Shown here piece after piece: positions 1 to 9,318 of a stretch of 64,000 nucleotides of DNA. Below the pieces are notes generated by a model. That model was not told the DNA's origin and ran no database searches. It saw only the letters and a program-made list of their open reading frames with translations. Source of the DNA: Methanobacterium formicicum DSM 3637 (lineage in GTDB: Archaea; Methanobacteriota; Methanobacteria; Methanobacteriales; Methanobacteriaceae). The DNA lies in assembly GCF_000302455.1 (NCBI RefSeq), contig NZ_AMPO01000002.1:186001-250000 (forward strand), in the 5' to 3' direction. Both the position numbers and the translations under genes were made by a program. Within the stretch, counting starts at the first letter, position 1. Each line of letters starts with the position of its first letter.

Positions 1-14
1 TCAAGATATAAAAT

Positions 15-698
15 TTATTGGAAATCAACAGATGGCTTCAACCGGTGCAGTTGGTCCAGGGCAGTTTTGTAGGCATTTTCAGTTATCTTACCATCATCCA
101 TGGATGATTTCAGTTCAAAAGCAATGTTCTTCACAGTTATCCTGTCACCTTTGTTGCGCAGATGTGAGTAAGCCATTAGGATTATGGGGTCTTCCTGTGC
201 CAGATCATAAATAGTTGCCGGGCTTTGTTCTTTAGATTCGGTTTTAACCATGGCATCTTTAACCATTAAATTAACGGTTTTGGCATCAGAATTAACCGAG
301 GAAACTGCTTCTAGTGTGATGCTTGAAATGTGCTGATTAACTGTTTTCCTGAACCTGCTGAAATTCACAGAATAATTTTCCTGCCAGTTTAAGGGCGTTT
401 TATTCACCACATGGTTCAGGCTATCAATGAAGGTATAAAACAGGCCACCATTTTCACCATAGATATTATCAGTTTCTGGATAATATGGGGTTACAAATTC
501 ACAGACCCACTTATTGAGTTTTTTCTTATCGGTTATTATAACATAGAACTCTGCAACTTCCCTTTTACCCATGGGACTTTTTTGAAACTCTCCAATTACA
601 ATTTCACCACTTATCTGGTCACCAGACTCCAGTTCATTTAAGAACTTGGTCTCGTAATTTTCCATATTTTTACTATCAGTCAAACCAAAATCCAACAT
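15..698 (-). CDS. Hypothetical protein, possible OB-like N-terminal domain
   Basis: A 227-residue soluble protein with no signal peptide or membrane segment. I do not recognise the family. The N-terminal half (about residues 20-95) is rich in alternating beta-strand patterns, with phrases such as GDQISGEIVIGEF and EFYVIITDKKKLNKWVCEF. This loosely recalls the OB-like protein at 60347-60661 (shared style: G-x-x-I-x-G, then a conserved W), but that is only an impression. The C-terminal third is helical (DLAQEDPIILMAYSHLRNKGD). The ATG is preceded at good spacing by GGGGTGTGATTAG, a strong ribosome binding site, which supports the start. It lies downstream of the membrane-protein gene at 950-1423 on the same strand, separated by a repeat-rich 250-base spacer. 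Confidence 0.7.
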   Translation of the reverse strand: MLDFGLTDSKNMENYETKFLNELESGDQISGEIVIGEFQKSPMGKREVAEFYVIITDKKKLNKWVCEFVTPYYPETDNIYGENGGLFYTFIDSLNHVVNKTPLNWQENYSVNFSRFRKTVNQHISSITLEAVSSVNSDAKTVNLMVKDAMVKTESKEQSPATIYDLAQEDPIILMAYSHLRNKGDRITVKNIAFELKSSMDDGKITENAYKTALDQLHRLKPSVDFQ

Positions 699-743
699 CT
701 AATCACACCCCTGTTAATTGTGATTATTTTTTCAATTACTAAA

Positions 744-888
744 TGGACACTCTTTAAATTCTTAACTAATATCACTTTATTTTCTATTATTCCTTTAATT
801 CTTAATGAATAATTTTATTTTAATTCTTTTTTGCTTTAATTCTTTGAATAATCTTTAATCCGTAAATGGATCTTTTATCCGTAAATGG
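744..888. repeat. Degenerate short direct repeats 3' of the 950-1423 gene
   Basis: The spacer holds three exact copies of tttaattctt (794-803, 819-828, 835-844), a variant near 752, and two copies of atccgtaaatgg 19 bases apart (858-869 and 877-888). They lie directly downstream of the minus-strand gene that ends at 950. This matches a pattern of gene-specific tail repeats seen elsewhere in the window. Function unknown. Confidence 0.6.
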
Positions 889-949
889 CTATATTTTTTT
901 AATATCATTAATTTCATAAGGAGGATTTTAGTATAATAAATTTTATTAT

Positions 950-1423
950 TTACTCTTCATTTTTGTCCGGTTTGTTCTTTATTCCCAGAATATCCCAGGT
1001 TTTGAGTATCTTCTTTATACCGTGTTCAGTACTCAGCACCCTGCCCAGCATGGTACCAGCAGTGAGGCTGAAGATCAAACCCAGTAAGGGAGTACCCTGG
1101 ATCCAGTAAGAAAGATAATGGGTTCTGGTGAATACAAAAACCAGGTAACAGACCAGGATCACCCCTCCAATCCAGTCGATCCTGCCAATAACCTGGTTGG
1201 TGTCTTCATCCCAGTTCAGGCGGTACATACGGCTAACCAGTGTCCCAATTCCCAGGCCAATGAGTATTCCTCCTGCAGCCCAGGCAATGGTGTAGGCGCC
1301 CTGAAGGACTTCAAATATTATCACCAGCAACATAACCAGCATTACCACAGTGTAAATCCGGATTCTACGGACCAGTCGCGGATCCAAATGGCTGATCACT
1401 GTTGATTTATCACTTTTTTCCAT
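950..1423 (-). CDS. Four-helix membrane protein, unknown function
   Basis: A 157-residue integral membrane protein. After a charged N-terminus (about residues 1-22, ending RLVRRIRIYT) there are four hydrophobic segments at roughly 24-44, 46-64, 85-102 and 111-128. The C-terminus is charged and lysine-rich (KKILKTWDILGIKNKPDKNEE region). Glycine-rich helix two (AAGGILIGLGIGTL) suggests tight helix packing. No catalytic motif is visible and I do not recognise a named family. It is followed on the same strand by the 15-698 gene. The start is the first ATG in the frame and leaves the basic cytoplasmic N-tail intact. Confidence 0.75.
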   Translation of the reverse strand: MEKSDKSTVISHLDPRLVRRIRIYTVVMLVMLLVIIFEVLQGAYTIAWAAGGILIGLGIGTLVSRMYRLNWDEDTNQVIGRIDWIGGVILVCYLVFVFTRTHYLSYWIQGTPLLGLIFSLTAGTMLGRVLSTEHGIKKILKTWDILGIKNKPDKNEE

Positions 1424-1444
1424 CTTTTACCCCTACTATTATAA

Positions 1445-1783
1445 TTAATCACCCATTAAAGAGTTGTAACTCATTTTAATATATGGTAATAGTTGCATTA
1501 ATTCTGCTTCACTGGTCACTGTAATTTTTGTCCATTTTTTAACCGTCCTCTTCCCTGCCTGGAAATAGAGAGTGTTGGTCAGTTTCTGGAGACCTTTTAG
1601 TTCGTCGGGTTTTAATTGAGTGATAACTATTCCATTGGTTACTAAGAAGACGAATATCTTCTCATCTACCATATAACAGGGACAGCCAAACATTTTTTTC
1701 GTGGAAACATCAGGCCAATCCATGATTTCCTTTTCTAATTGAAGACGAAGTTTTCCGGAAATAATTTCATCATAGTATTTCAT
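1445..1783 (-). CDS. TfoX N-terminal domain protein
   Basis: A small soluble protein of about 112 residues resembling the TfoX_N/Sxy N-terminal domain. It shows the typical KKMFGCPCYMV strand (family pattern MFG-x-x-x-Y), a central beta-rich core and a C-terminal helix containing MQLLPYIKMSYNSL. In bacteria this domain occurs in competence regulators; as a stand-alone archaeal protein its role is unknown. An upstream in-frame ATG at 1840 would add 19 residues (MYLVWNYCYRNEAL...) that are unlike the family, so I prefer the internal ATG at 1783. Neither ATG has a strong ribosome binding site. It lies 22 bases upstream of the membrane-protein gene on the same strand and may be co-transcribed. 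Confidence 0.7.
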   Translation of the reverse strand: MKYYDEIISGKLRLQLEKEIMDWPDVSTKKMFGCPCYMVDEKIFVFLVTNGIVITQLKPDELKGLQKLTNTLYFQAGKRTVKKWTKITVTSEAELMQLLPYIKMSYNSLMGD

Positions 1784-1840
1784 ACTAATACCAACAGTAA
1801 GCGCTTCATTCCTGTAACAATAATTCCAAACTAAATACAT

Positions 1841-2255
1841 CTATTTCCAAATTAGCATAGTCTAATGGAACCATAAATAATTCTCAGAAATTAACAACAA
1901 AATCTTTTTCATCATTAATGATGGATTTTCAGCTATTAATCTCCCTTTTTAAAATTTCTATAGATAATTATGGATTTTTATATTAATAAAACAAATCTTC
2001 AATGTAAATTTACGTTCCAAATTATTAATAAATCAGTAATAAAAGCGTATTTAAGATTATTTTAATTGAATACATAATTTATTAAGTTGAATTTTCAGCT
2101 TGGATCTTTACTTTTATCAATCATATTCCTTTTGATAAAATTTTCAATCCTTTTTTTAACTCAATACTTTTATTTTAATTAATGGTCCTAGGCTAATTAT
2201 TGGGCATCGGCATAAATGGTATATTTTTTTAAACTGAAGTTCCATAATTAAACAT
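1841..2255. other. Gene-free spacer
   Basis: AT-rich divergent intergenic region between the TfoX-domain gene (minus) and the MFS gene (plus). It presumably holds both promoters. I see no convincing coding remnant or structured RNA. Position 2221 onward (atatttttttaaac) is a plausible TATA-like stretch for the MFS gene, but is not distinctive. Confidence 0.4.
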
Positions 2256-3638
2256 ATGGATAAACGGCACAGAAATAGAATTTTAATTCTAATTTTCATT
2301 GGTGTTTTCATGGGGTCCCTGGATATAGGGATCGTGGGTCCAGCACTTCCTGCAATCCAGGGACAGTTTGGTGTTAACGAACGACTGGTTTCCTGGATAT
2401 TCGCAATATACATCCTGTTTTTCATGATCGGCACGCCTTTAATGGCTAAATTGTCTGATATTTATGGTAGGAGAAGTATTTATGTCCTTGATATTTTCAT
2501 TTTTGCCCTGGGGTCGGCGATAACCGTTACTTCCGTCTCCTTTGAACAGTTGCTAATTGGTAGGGCTATTCAGGGGTTCGGGGCAGGGGGCATATTCCCG
2601 GTGGCCAGTGCATTTATAGGGGACACCTTTCCCCCGGAAAAGAGAGGTGGAGCACTGGGAATAATTGGTTCTGTTTGGGGTTTATCTGGAATTTTAGGAC
2701 CAATACTTGGAGCATTACTCCTTAATTATGGATGGCAATGGTTATTCATCATTAACATACCAATAGCCGCAGTTATCATTGCTTTAAGCTTTTACATATT
2801 ACCCGTAACCAAAAGACAGGCAAATGTTAGGTTTGACTGGCAAGGCACTGTAGTTTTCGCATTGATGGTTGGCTCCCTGGCAGTGGGTGTTAACCAGATC
2901 GATACTGCTAACTTCACCAGCAGCGTATTATCCCTTTATGTATGGCCATTCCTGGCGTTCTCTGTAATATTATTACCACTTTTACTGAAAGTGGAGAGAA
3001 ATGCTCTTGATCCAGTAATCGAGATTGATCTGTATAAAAGTTTAGAGGTGAAAATAGCCACCAGCATTGCCATTGGAACTGGTTTATGTCAAACTGCCAT
3101 TGTATTCATGCCTGCCCTGGCTGTGGTAGCACTAGCACTGACCACATCCAATGCCAGTTTAATGGTTATACCCCTTGTCCTGGCCCTTGGAGTCAGTGCC
3201 CCGGTAATTGGCCGGTTACTTGATAAATTCGGTACGAAAATGGTTATGTTTGTTGGTACATTCACTCTGGCGGTGGGATTATTCATGTTAAGCTTCTTTG
3301 CCAGTAACTTTTACCTGTTCATACTATCTGGTGTGGTGATTGGAGTGGGCCTGGCAACTGTGCTTGGATCTCCCCTGCGTTACATCATGTTAACCGAAAG
3401 CCCAGCAGATAAACGGGCTGCAGGTCAGGCTCTGATAAATTTCAACGCCAGTGCAGGGCAGCTGGTCGGTGGTGCCATGGTAGGTGCAGTAATAGGATCT
3501 CAGGCGGATAAGCTAACTGGTTACCAATCAGCTTATATTTTAATTGCTTTTTTAGCAGTGGGTATGATGCTGTTGACATTGGGCCTTAAAAATCGTGCCA
3601 AACAGTTAGAAACCATGAAACTCAATCAGGAACAGTAA
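2256..3638 (+). CDS. MFS transporter, multidrug-efflux type
   Basis: A 460-residue major facilitator superfamily protein with 12 or more hydrophobic segments, beginning near residue 10 (LILIFIGVFMGSLDIGIVGPALP). The GSLDIGIVGPALPAI segment corresponds to motif D1 of drug/proton antiporters. KLSDIYGRRS (about residues 65-74) is motif A in the loop between helices 2 and 3. GAGGIFPVASAFIGDTFPP and the helix-5 GxxxGPxxGG-like stretch (LSGILGPILGALL) are typical of exporters. A second motif-A-like loop (GRLLDKFGTK) starts the C-terminal half. Likely a proton-coupled exporter of drugs or metabolites; substrate not predictable. A second MFS gene of similar type lies at 55248-56690. Confidence 0.9.
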   Translation: MDKRHRNRILILIFIGVFMGSLDIGIVGPALPAIQGQFGVNERLVSWIFAIYILFFMIGTPLMAKLSDIYGRRSIYVLDIFIFALGSAITVTSVSFEQLLIGRAIQGFGAGGIFPVASAFIGDTFPPEKRGGALGIIGSVWGLSGILGPILGALLLNYGWQWLFIINIPIAAVIIALSFYILPVTKRQANVRFDWQGTVVFALMVGSLAVGVNQIDTANFTSSVLSLYVWPFLAFSVILLPLLLKVERNALDPVIEIDLYKSLEVKIATSIAIGTGLCQTAIVFMPALAVVALALTTSNASLMVIPLVLALGVSAPVIGRLLDKFGTKMVMFVGTFTLAVGLFMLSFFASNFYLFILSGVVIGVGLATVLGSPLRYIMLTESPADKRAAGQALINFNASAGQLVGGAMVGAVIGSQADKLTGYQSAYILIAFLAVGMMLLTLGLKNRAKQLETMKLNQEQ

Positions 3639-3662
3639 TTCCAGGGAATTATCATAGTTTGG

Positions 3663-3713
3663 TATTTAGATAAACATATTTAGTATTTAGATAAAATTTG
3701 TTATTTCGATAAA
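3663..3713. repeat. Three copies of tatttagataaa 3' of the MFS gene
   Basis: The 12-mer tatttagataaa occurs at 3663-3674 and 3684-3695, with the variant tatttcgataaa at 3702-3713. The array starts 25 bases after the MFS stop and ends 36 bases before the next ATG. It could be an operator for the downstream gene, or one of the tail repeats noted across the window. Confidence 0.55.
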
Positions 3714-3749
3714 AAAATATATTATTAAATTCAGGGTTAAAAGATTACC

Positions 3750-4475
3750 ATGCAAGCTAAAACTGTAATTTATCCTGCAGCTGCCCTATTTAACGGGAGG
3801 GAAACCTATTTCAACTCGGTATTAGTGGAAAAACTCGAAAAATTGGGTTATAAGACTAATTTTCCCCAGAGAGATGGTTTTGAATTTGGGAACTTGAAAG
3901 AAGTACTCAGTGGGATGGTCCCTGCTGGTCAGATAAATTCTGCAGTTTCAACTGTGATTTATTACCTCGATATGGGGGTTTTACTTAAAGGTAGTGATGT
4001 TATTCTGGCCAATCTTGATGAACCTCTGGATGAGGGGATGGTTGTGGAAGCATCCTACGGGAAATTAATGGGTAAATTTGTTATTGGAATCCGAACAGAT
4101 ACTAGAAGTCCATATGGTAGTCCAGATGATGATTATGGGGCCATGCATTTTTTCCCAGCTTTCCAAACCCACAGATTCATCTCCCATTACATGCCCTCCA
4201 GAACACCCCAAGAAAGAGAGACTCAAATTGATGATCTGGCCTTAAAGATACATGATATTGTAATGGAAGCTAAAGTATCTCACCAGGAGATACTTCCAGA
4301 TTATGCCAGTTATAATCCCAACTTAAAACCGGTTTTTGAAGGTGCAGACATCCTGTTTCATGATATTGATGATATTCACTCATCCAATGGTCTTGAAACA
4401 ATTGCATCCAGGTATATTGAGAATAAAAAGAAATTGGAAGAAATAATGCCTAGAATATTAGATAAATCAATCTGA
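3750..4475 (+). CDS. Nucleoside 2-deoxyribosyltransferase family protein
   Basis: A 241-residue cytosolic protein with the nucleoside 2-deoxyribosyltransferase fold, an enzyme class that cleaves or exchanges the N-glycosidic bond of deoxynucleosides in nucleotide salvage. The N-terminus is a beta strand followed by the binding loop (VIYPAAALFNGRETYF). DVILANLDEPLDEGMVVEASYG (about residues 88-109) matches the family signature D-x(n)-D-x-G-x-x-x-E with the catalytic glutamate. GKFVIGIRTDTR follows, as in homologues. The C-terminal quarter is helical. Length is slightly above the compact bacterial enzymes. Its substrate may be a deoxynucleoside or a modified nucleotide. It follows the MFS gene by about 110 bases. 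Confidence 0.85.
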   Translation: MQAKTVIYPAAALFNGRETYFNSVLVEKLEKLGYKTNFPQRDGFEFGNLKEVLSGMVPAGQINSAVSTVIYYLDMGVLLKGSDVILANLDEPLDEGMVVEASYGKLMGKFVIGIRTDTRSPYGSPDDDYGAMHFFPAFQTHRFISHYMPSRTPQERETQIDDLALKIHDIVMEAKVSHQEILPDYASYNPNLKPVFEGADILFHDIDDIHSSNGLETIASRYIENKKKLEEIMPRILDKSI

Positions 4476-5118
4476 TCGCACACATTATCTTATTTCTATA
4501 ATAAATCTAGTAACTGGAAAAAGATAACCAGTTTAGGCTTCACTTTTGATTCTATCTTCACCTAGTTTTTATATAACCATATTATACATCTCTTATTGAA
4601 GATACTATCTAAGACTAATAAATTATTAATTCATGTAGATTTATTCCATTATTAAAGATTTAAATCACTTTGTTATAGAGTATATGATTTTAAAATTCTA
4701 AAAAAAATTTAGGGAGCCTATATTTTGGTTGAGAAGCAGCATATAAAATTTATAAATAAAAATATTGGTTATCATTACAATTTGGATTATACCAAATTCT
4801 CTAAGTGTTAATATTTATTTTAATATTTTTTGAAGTTGTTTATGTCATAATTCTGTTCTTAAGAGGTATTTTTACTCTTGTAACTCTTTTTAAAAGATTA
4901 GGTTTGTTAAAGATCGTTAATAAATTATACGATGATAAAAAACCCTAATATTGACTATTTTATCAGCTTATTAAATATTAAACAATTTTAAATCTTGCTA
5001 TTGCTATGAATCATTACTATTGTTTGACTAAATCGCGTTAGTTTGGAGTAATTGTAATAATTGAATTTTTTTCAGTAAAGTTAGGTTAAAAAATTAGTTC
5101 CATAATTGAAACAGTATC
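4476..5118. other. Long gene-free AT-rich region
   Basis: A 640-base spacer between convergent genes with no supportable ORF on either strand. It is strongly AT-rich with many short T and A runs. I found no remnant of coding sequence, no clear repeat array and no tRNA-like fold. Confidence 0.4.
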
Positions 5119-5535
5119 TTATTCATCAAACTTATCCATAAACTGAATTTCTGATAAGCAACTATCAATTAAAAAGTTAACATGATCAATACGGTAACTG
5201 TATTCAGATTCTTCAACAATAAATAAATCTGGATCATTCTCATCAACCACAGCTTCAAACAGGGGCATATTATGATAAAAGCCTTTATACTTATTCAAAA
5301 TTAAAGATTTGTCTTTTCTGGCTTTTTCCAAATCATGATAAATTTCATTTTGTTCTTGCCTTATTTTTGATTTCATTTTGAGCTTTTTTTGATGAATTTC
5401 ACGTAATTTAATAATGGAATTTGTCTCAATAGATAAAATACAAGCTAAATCAAACAAATCTTCCATTTTAAATGGTGATGATTCAATCTTTTCCAGTAGT
5501 TCTGGATCCATTTCTAAAGTTATTTCTTTTCTCAT
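5119..5535 (-). CDS. Hypothetical coiled-coil protein
   Basis: A 138-residue acidic, helical protein I do not recognise. Residues about 40-75 (IKLREIHQKKLKMKSK region) are strongly charged with a heptad-like spacing that suggests a coiled coil. The N-terminus (MRKEITLEMDPELLEKIESS) resembles the start of small DNA-binding or antitoxin-like proteins, but no helix-turn-helix or ribbon-helix-helix can be pinned down. The C-terminal part contains DENDPDLFIVEESEYSYRI, a beta-rich acidic segment. It stands alone between two long gene-free spacers, so context gives no clue. Confidence 0.6.
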   Translation of the reverse strand: MRKEITLEMDPELLEKIESSPFKMEDLFDLACILSIETNSIIKLREIHQKKLKMKSKIRQEQNEIYHDLEKARKDKSLILNKYKGFYHNMPLFEAVVDENDPDLFIVEESEYSYRIDHVNFLIDSCLSEIQFMDKFDE

Positions 5536-6234
5536 TGTAATCAGAATATGATAAACGTTTTTTGGGAGTGGGAGATGACTTTGGCAGCCACATCCAACTT
5601 TGTAAAAATTCAGGACACATTAAAGCTTATTTTGTCTTAAACTACTTCAAGGTTATTTGTATGTTGTTATGCTATGTTTTGATTATTTATATAGTTAACG
5701 GATCTTAATTGATCCTTAATATGCCCATTATATTTTAATTATACTTTAATATCTAATAAAAATAAATGCATGATAATGTATTGGATTTAAACACATTCTA
5801 ATACATTTAATGACCAAAAATCCTCAAAAAATTGAAGTCATATTAAACTGATCATCTCCACATGAACTTTAAAAAAAATTAGCCATTAACTTCAAAATAA
5901 ATTTCAGATAGATTTTCACCATTTTTCAATTGTTTAAAGTTTTCTTGTGTAGTAATCCAGTCTTTTTTGGAAATTACAATTGGAAGAATGATTTTTGTTT
6001 CTTTATTGCATTTCCCAAATTTCAAAATTAAAGAAAATAATTTACCATCCTATAAAAGTGATCAGATTTGAGAGTTTCTCTGAAATGGAAAAAAATAATC
6101 CTTTAATAATTCCTATTTATATCATATTTTTAATAGATAAAAAATAGTATTTTAGTCAGATTCGTATCTAAGAGGCTCTTATTAAATTAATAAAATCTTT
6201 AAAATTTCTATACTCAAAATTATTCGGTGATAGG
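5536..6234. other. Gene-free region with a coding remnant
   Basis: About 700 AT-rich bases before the FUSC gene. The only coding-like stretch is the minus-strand remnant at 5879-6049, listed separately. The last 60 bases provide the promoter region of the FUSC gene. Confidence 0.4.
5879..6049 (-). pseudogene. C-terminal gene remnant, unknown family
   Basis: On the minus strand an open frame of 56 codons with no start codon runs from just after a TAG at 6050-6052 to a TAA at 5879-5881. It reads DGKLFSLILKFGKCNK..., then KIILPIVISKKDWITTQENF and ends SEIYFEVNG. The residue pattern (hydrophobic strand, basic turn, amphipathic helix) looks like a real protein C-terminus rather than chance. The spacing recalls the tail of nucleotidyltransferase-domain proteins, but this is a guess. 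Upstream the frame is closed in all frames, so it is a truncated gene. Confidence 0.35.
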
Positions 6235-8250
6235 ATGGAAAAGAAAAATTTCACTAGCCGGTGGAAACTCCCTTCAAAACCCACTGGCCCCATAGAGTGG
6301 GGAAAGGCTATAAAATCAATTTTACTAATTTTTCTGGCGGTTATAATAGCTCAATTAACGGGATTAGGAGATGGAACTAAGTTAATAATGCTTATAACCC
6401 TCAATGCCACTATAATTATTGACCTACCCTTACCCTTCCGTAAAATTATACAGGTAACGTTACTGGGATTCTTTTTAACACTTCTAGCCTTCATATGTTC
6501 ATTTTTATCTCTTTCAAGCCTACCGGTTTTCCTTTTATTCACCATTATCCTGGCATTTTTCTCCTCCTCCCTGTTCATTTTCAGTGAAACCGCAGGTTCA
6601 CTGGGCTTTCTAATATTTATTAATTACATATTCTCGGTTATATTCATTAACCAGACAGTTAATATCCGTGAATGGCTGCTTTATATAATTTTATCATTCC
6701 TTGTTGCCAGTATCCTCCTGGTTCCCCGGGCACTGGGAAGAAAAACCGACATCTTACGGATGATTTCCACAACATTCCTACCTGAAACTTCATTGGAAAG
6801 GGTCTTGTCAACCAGGCAGGCCCTGTCAGGATTACTGCTTGATGAGAGGGATTACAATCTTTTAAAGATTGGAACATATTTAACCCGATACCGAACTTAC
6901 AGTAAACTTATCATATCTACTATGGAATGCCAATCACAGCTACTATACCATGGTTTCATGGATTCTGTGGATAAGGCCAGTATAAAAATCGCATCTCACA
7001 TTACCGGTACTCCAGGGCAGGTTGGTTTAACTTCAGTTCATCTGGAACTTGAAAAAGTAGAGAAAGGATCTGAATATAAAAATAAATCTAAAAATAATTC
7101 TGTTTTTGAGGGAACTAACCCTATAAACTTATTGATTAGGCTCAGATTTTTACTGAAGCGAGCAAATGAATCATTATTAGTGGAGTATCCTACGGTTACT
7201 AGAAAATCATTTTCCTCACCACGCAACAGGCTCAGTGAAGTGATTGCTGCAAACTTTAATCTGAATAATATGTACATTCACCATGTTCTGCGATTTTCAT
7301 TAGCTCTCACCCTGGGGCTCCTGGCAGTGTACTTATCACCCTACCATGATAGGGATTTTATCTGGATTACCATGGGTATTTTGATCATAATGAAGCCGGA
7401 TGTAACCAGCACCATTAACAACTTCATATCCAGGGTTTTATTCAATTTCCTGGCAATTATACTGGTATTAATTATGGGATTGATTTTTCCTCATGACATC
7501 CTCCTACTGCTGGGTTTCCTGATGCTGTTTTTCTTCAGGGCATTTTTCCCAAATTATATGGGACTATCACTCATGGCCATAACTGTTTTTGTGGCCTTAA
7601 CCTGGCCCACCGGGCCTCTCTGGGGAAATGCCCTAGCCAGAGTCATTGACATAACCCTCGGTGGAATCATTGCATTTTGCTGTGCTTACCTGATCTGGCC
7701 AGGTAAGCAAGCTGTGAACATCCCGGAACAGATCGCTAAAAACATCCGCGCCAACTGCGAATTTGCAGAAAACATATTCCAGGCAAGTTTTGACGATACT
7801 AATGATGGAATAATTTCTAAAAGTTATAGAAAATATTTACTTGAGGAAAAGAACCTGGAATCATCCCTGAGGAAAGTTGAAGATACCTTTCAGGATGTGG
7901 GAGAAGATATATGTCTATTCAGGGAACTGGGTGTTATAAACCGTAAGTTATCCTCAGATCTAACCGAAGCCAGATCATTACTTGAGTCTGGAGAATCGAT
8001 TAAAGATATCACAAGATACTCAGAACAGTTAACCAGTGCCCTGCGAGAAATAGCTTTATCTGTTGAGAAAAATGTTATTTTACCCCCGGTTACAATTGAC
8101 CGGATTTCAGATAAGGGGGATATTTTAGAAGAAAATATTGAAAACTATTTGAACATGATAATAAATGATGTTCATTACCTTCAGTTAGATGTGGAATTGG
8201 CCCTGCGTTTGGGAGCGTTTAAAAAGTACAGTAAATCTGATTTAGCTTAA
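6235..8250 (+). CDS. FUSC family membrane protein
   Basis: A 671-residue membrane protein with the FUSC/YccS-type layout: an N-terminal block of about six hydrophobic helices (roughly residues 25-165), a soluble middle region (170-345), and a second block of about six helices (roughly 350-490) that starts VLRFSLALTLGLLAVYLS and contains DFIWITMGILIIMKPDV. A long soluble, helical C-terminal domain follows (495-671). The family includes fusaric acid resistance and aromatic acid exporters; the bipartite architecture and W-x-x-x-x-x-x-x-x-P motif after helix two of the C-block fit it. The likely role is export of organic acids or stress metabolites; substrate unknown. The gene appears monocistronic, with ATG preceded by GGTGATAGG. 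Confidence 0.85.
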   Translation: MEKKNFTSRWKLPSKPTGPIEWGKAIKSILLIFLAVIIAQLTGLGDGTKLIMLITLNATIIIDLPLPFRKIIQVTLLGFFLTLLAFICSFLSLSSLPVFLLFTIILAFFSSSLFIFSETAGSLGFLIFINYIFSVIFINQTVNIREWLLYIILSFLVASILLVPRALGRKTDILRMISTTFLPETSLERVLSTRQALSGLLLDERDYNLLKIGTYLTRYRTYSKLIISTMECQSQLLYHGFMDSVDKASIKIASHITGTPGQVGLTSVHLELEKVEKGSEYKNKSKNNSVFEGTNPINLLIRLRFLLKRANESLLVEYPTVTRKSFSSPRNRLSEVIAANFNLNNMYIHHVLRFSLALTLGLLAVYLSPYHDRDFIWITMGILIIMKPDVTSTINNFISRVLFNFLAIILVLIMGLIFPHDILLLLGFLMLFFFRAFFPNYMGLSLMAITVFVALTWPTGPLWGNALARVIDITLGGIIAFCCAYLIWPGKQAVNIPEQIAKNIRANCEFAENIFQASFDDTNDGIISKSYRKYLLEEKNLESSLRKVEDTFQDVGEDICLFRELGVINRKLSSDLTEARSLLESGESIKDITRYSEQLTSALREIALSVEKNVILPPVTIDRISDKGDILEENIENYLNMIINDVHYLQLDVELALRLGAFKKYSKSDLA

Positions 8251-8416
8251 AGACAAGTATTAGAATTTAGTAATATGTATAGGGATATTCTATTTTAATT
8301 TGAGTTAAGATTGATTTATTCAAGGATAACTAATTAAAAAAAGAGAGATCAAATCAAAAGAATGATTGGAGATTATCCTAGTTTTTGATTTTAGGATAAA
8401 CTCTTAATTCCGTTGA

Positions 8417-8983
8417 TTATTTTATGGTAACAGAATCCATGATATTCTGTATTATTTGCTGATTTTGACTGGTATTGTTACTGGGGGTTGCAAATATAAT
8501 GTAGTAAGCCGTTTTATTGTCTTTGGTGAAAACATAGGTAGTTTCATATACTGTTAAGTTTGAAGAAGCTCCAGTTCCATTGTAGGTATAAACAATAGCT
8601 TCATAACCGTTTTTAACTGTTGTTCTGTTAATATATGGGGCTGTATTGGCTTCTTTGATTATGTAATTGTTGTTCAACTTATCGGCTGCTGCTGTGAGGT
8701 TGCTATCTGTGATATTGGCCACTGCAATTTCCATGATGAATGTATAATTGTTGATGGATTGGCCATCAATGAACACTCCAGTTATGTTAAAACCAGATTG
8801 ATTGGCCATGTTCTGATCAGTTATGGGGATACTGATTTCAGTCCAGTTTCCAGGATACTGCAGAGACAAACCATCTTTATCAAACGTTTTATAACCGTTA
8901 AAAGTACAACCAGATACCATAACGACACTCAATGCCACGATTAACATTATTATGATTGTTTTGTAATTAACCTTCATTCCCAC
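8417..8983 (-). CDS. Lipoprotein with PsbP-like domain
   Basis: A 188-residue exported protein. A short basic N-terminus and a hydrophobic core (IIIMLIVALSVVMVSG) end in a lipobox VSGC at about residues 23-26, so it is predicted to be lipid-anchored outside the cell. The mature part starts TFNGYKTFDKDGLSLQYPGNWTE, typical of small PsbP-like/DUF domains in archaeal and bacterial lipoproteins (F-x-x-D-G-x-S-x-x-Y-P-x-x-W). It carries many N-x-S/T sites. Function unknown, perhaps surface binding. Start alternatives ATG1 or ATG3 differ by two residues. Confidence 0.8.
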   Translation of the reverse strand: MGMKVNYKTIIIMLIVALSVVMVSGCTFNGYKTFDKDGLSLQYPGNWTEISIPITDQNMANQSGFNITGVFIDGQSINNYTFIMEIAVANITDSNLTAAADKLNNNYIIKEANTAPYINRTTVKNGYEAIVYTYNGTGASSNLTVYETTYVFTKDNKTAYYIIFATPSNNTSQNQQIIQNIMDSVTIK

Positions 8984-9318
8984 ACCCCTAAATTGTTAAA
9001 TATGTATTAATGTAATCCTATTTATGGCTCTTTTTAGTATAAAAAATATTTTAAAATAGTATAAACCATTTTGTTGGATTAATATAACAGAAATTACTTA
9101 AAATCATTAATATTACAAAATCAAATTAATTACAATTTTTTGTTATATTACAATAACAAAAATATTCAAAAATTGTTAATCATTAAAAACTCCATATACG
9201 TCATAAAAACGTACAATAAAACTTGAAAAATCACCAATTCATAGAACAGTCTGGGTAAAATTTATTTAAATAGGATATACTTTTTAAAAAAATAAAAAAT
9301 AAAGGAAATAAGTTTTTC
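8984..9318. other. AT-rich spacer with possible minus-strand promoter
   Basis: Gene-free spacer upstream of the lipoprotein gene and downstream of the surface-protein gene, both minus-strand. The minus-strand reading of 9033-9066 contains two TTTATAC/TTTTATAC elements, which could be TATA boxes for the lipoprotein gene. No coding remnant was seen. Confidence 0.35.
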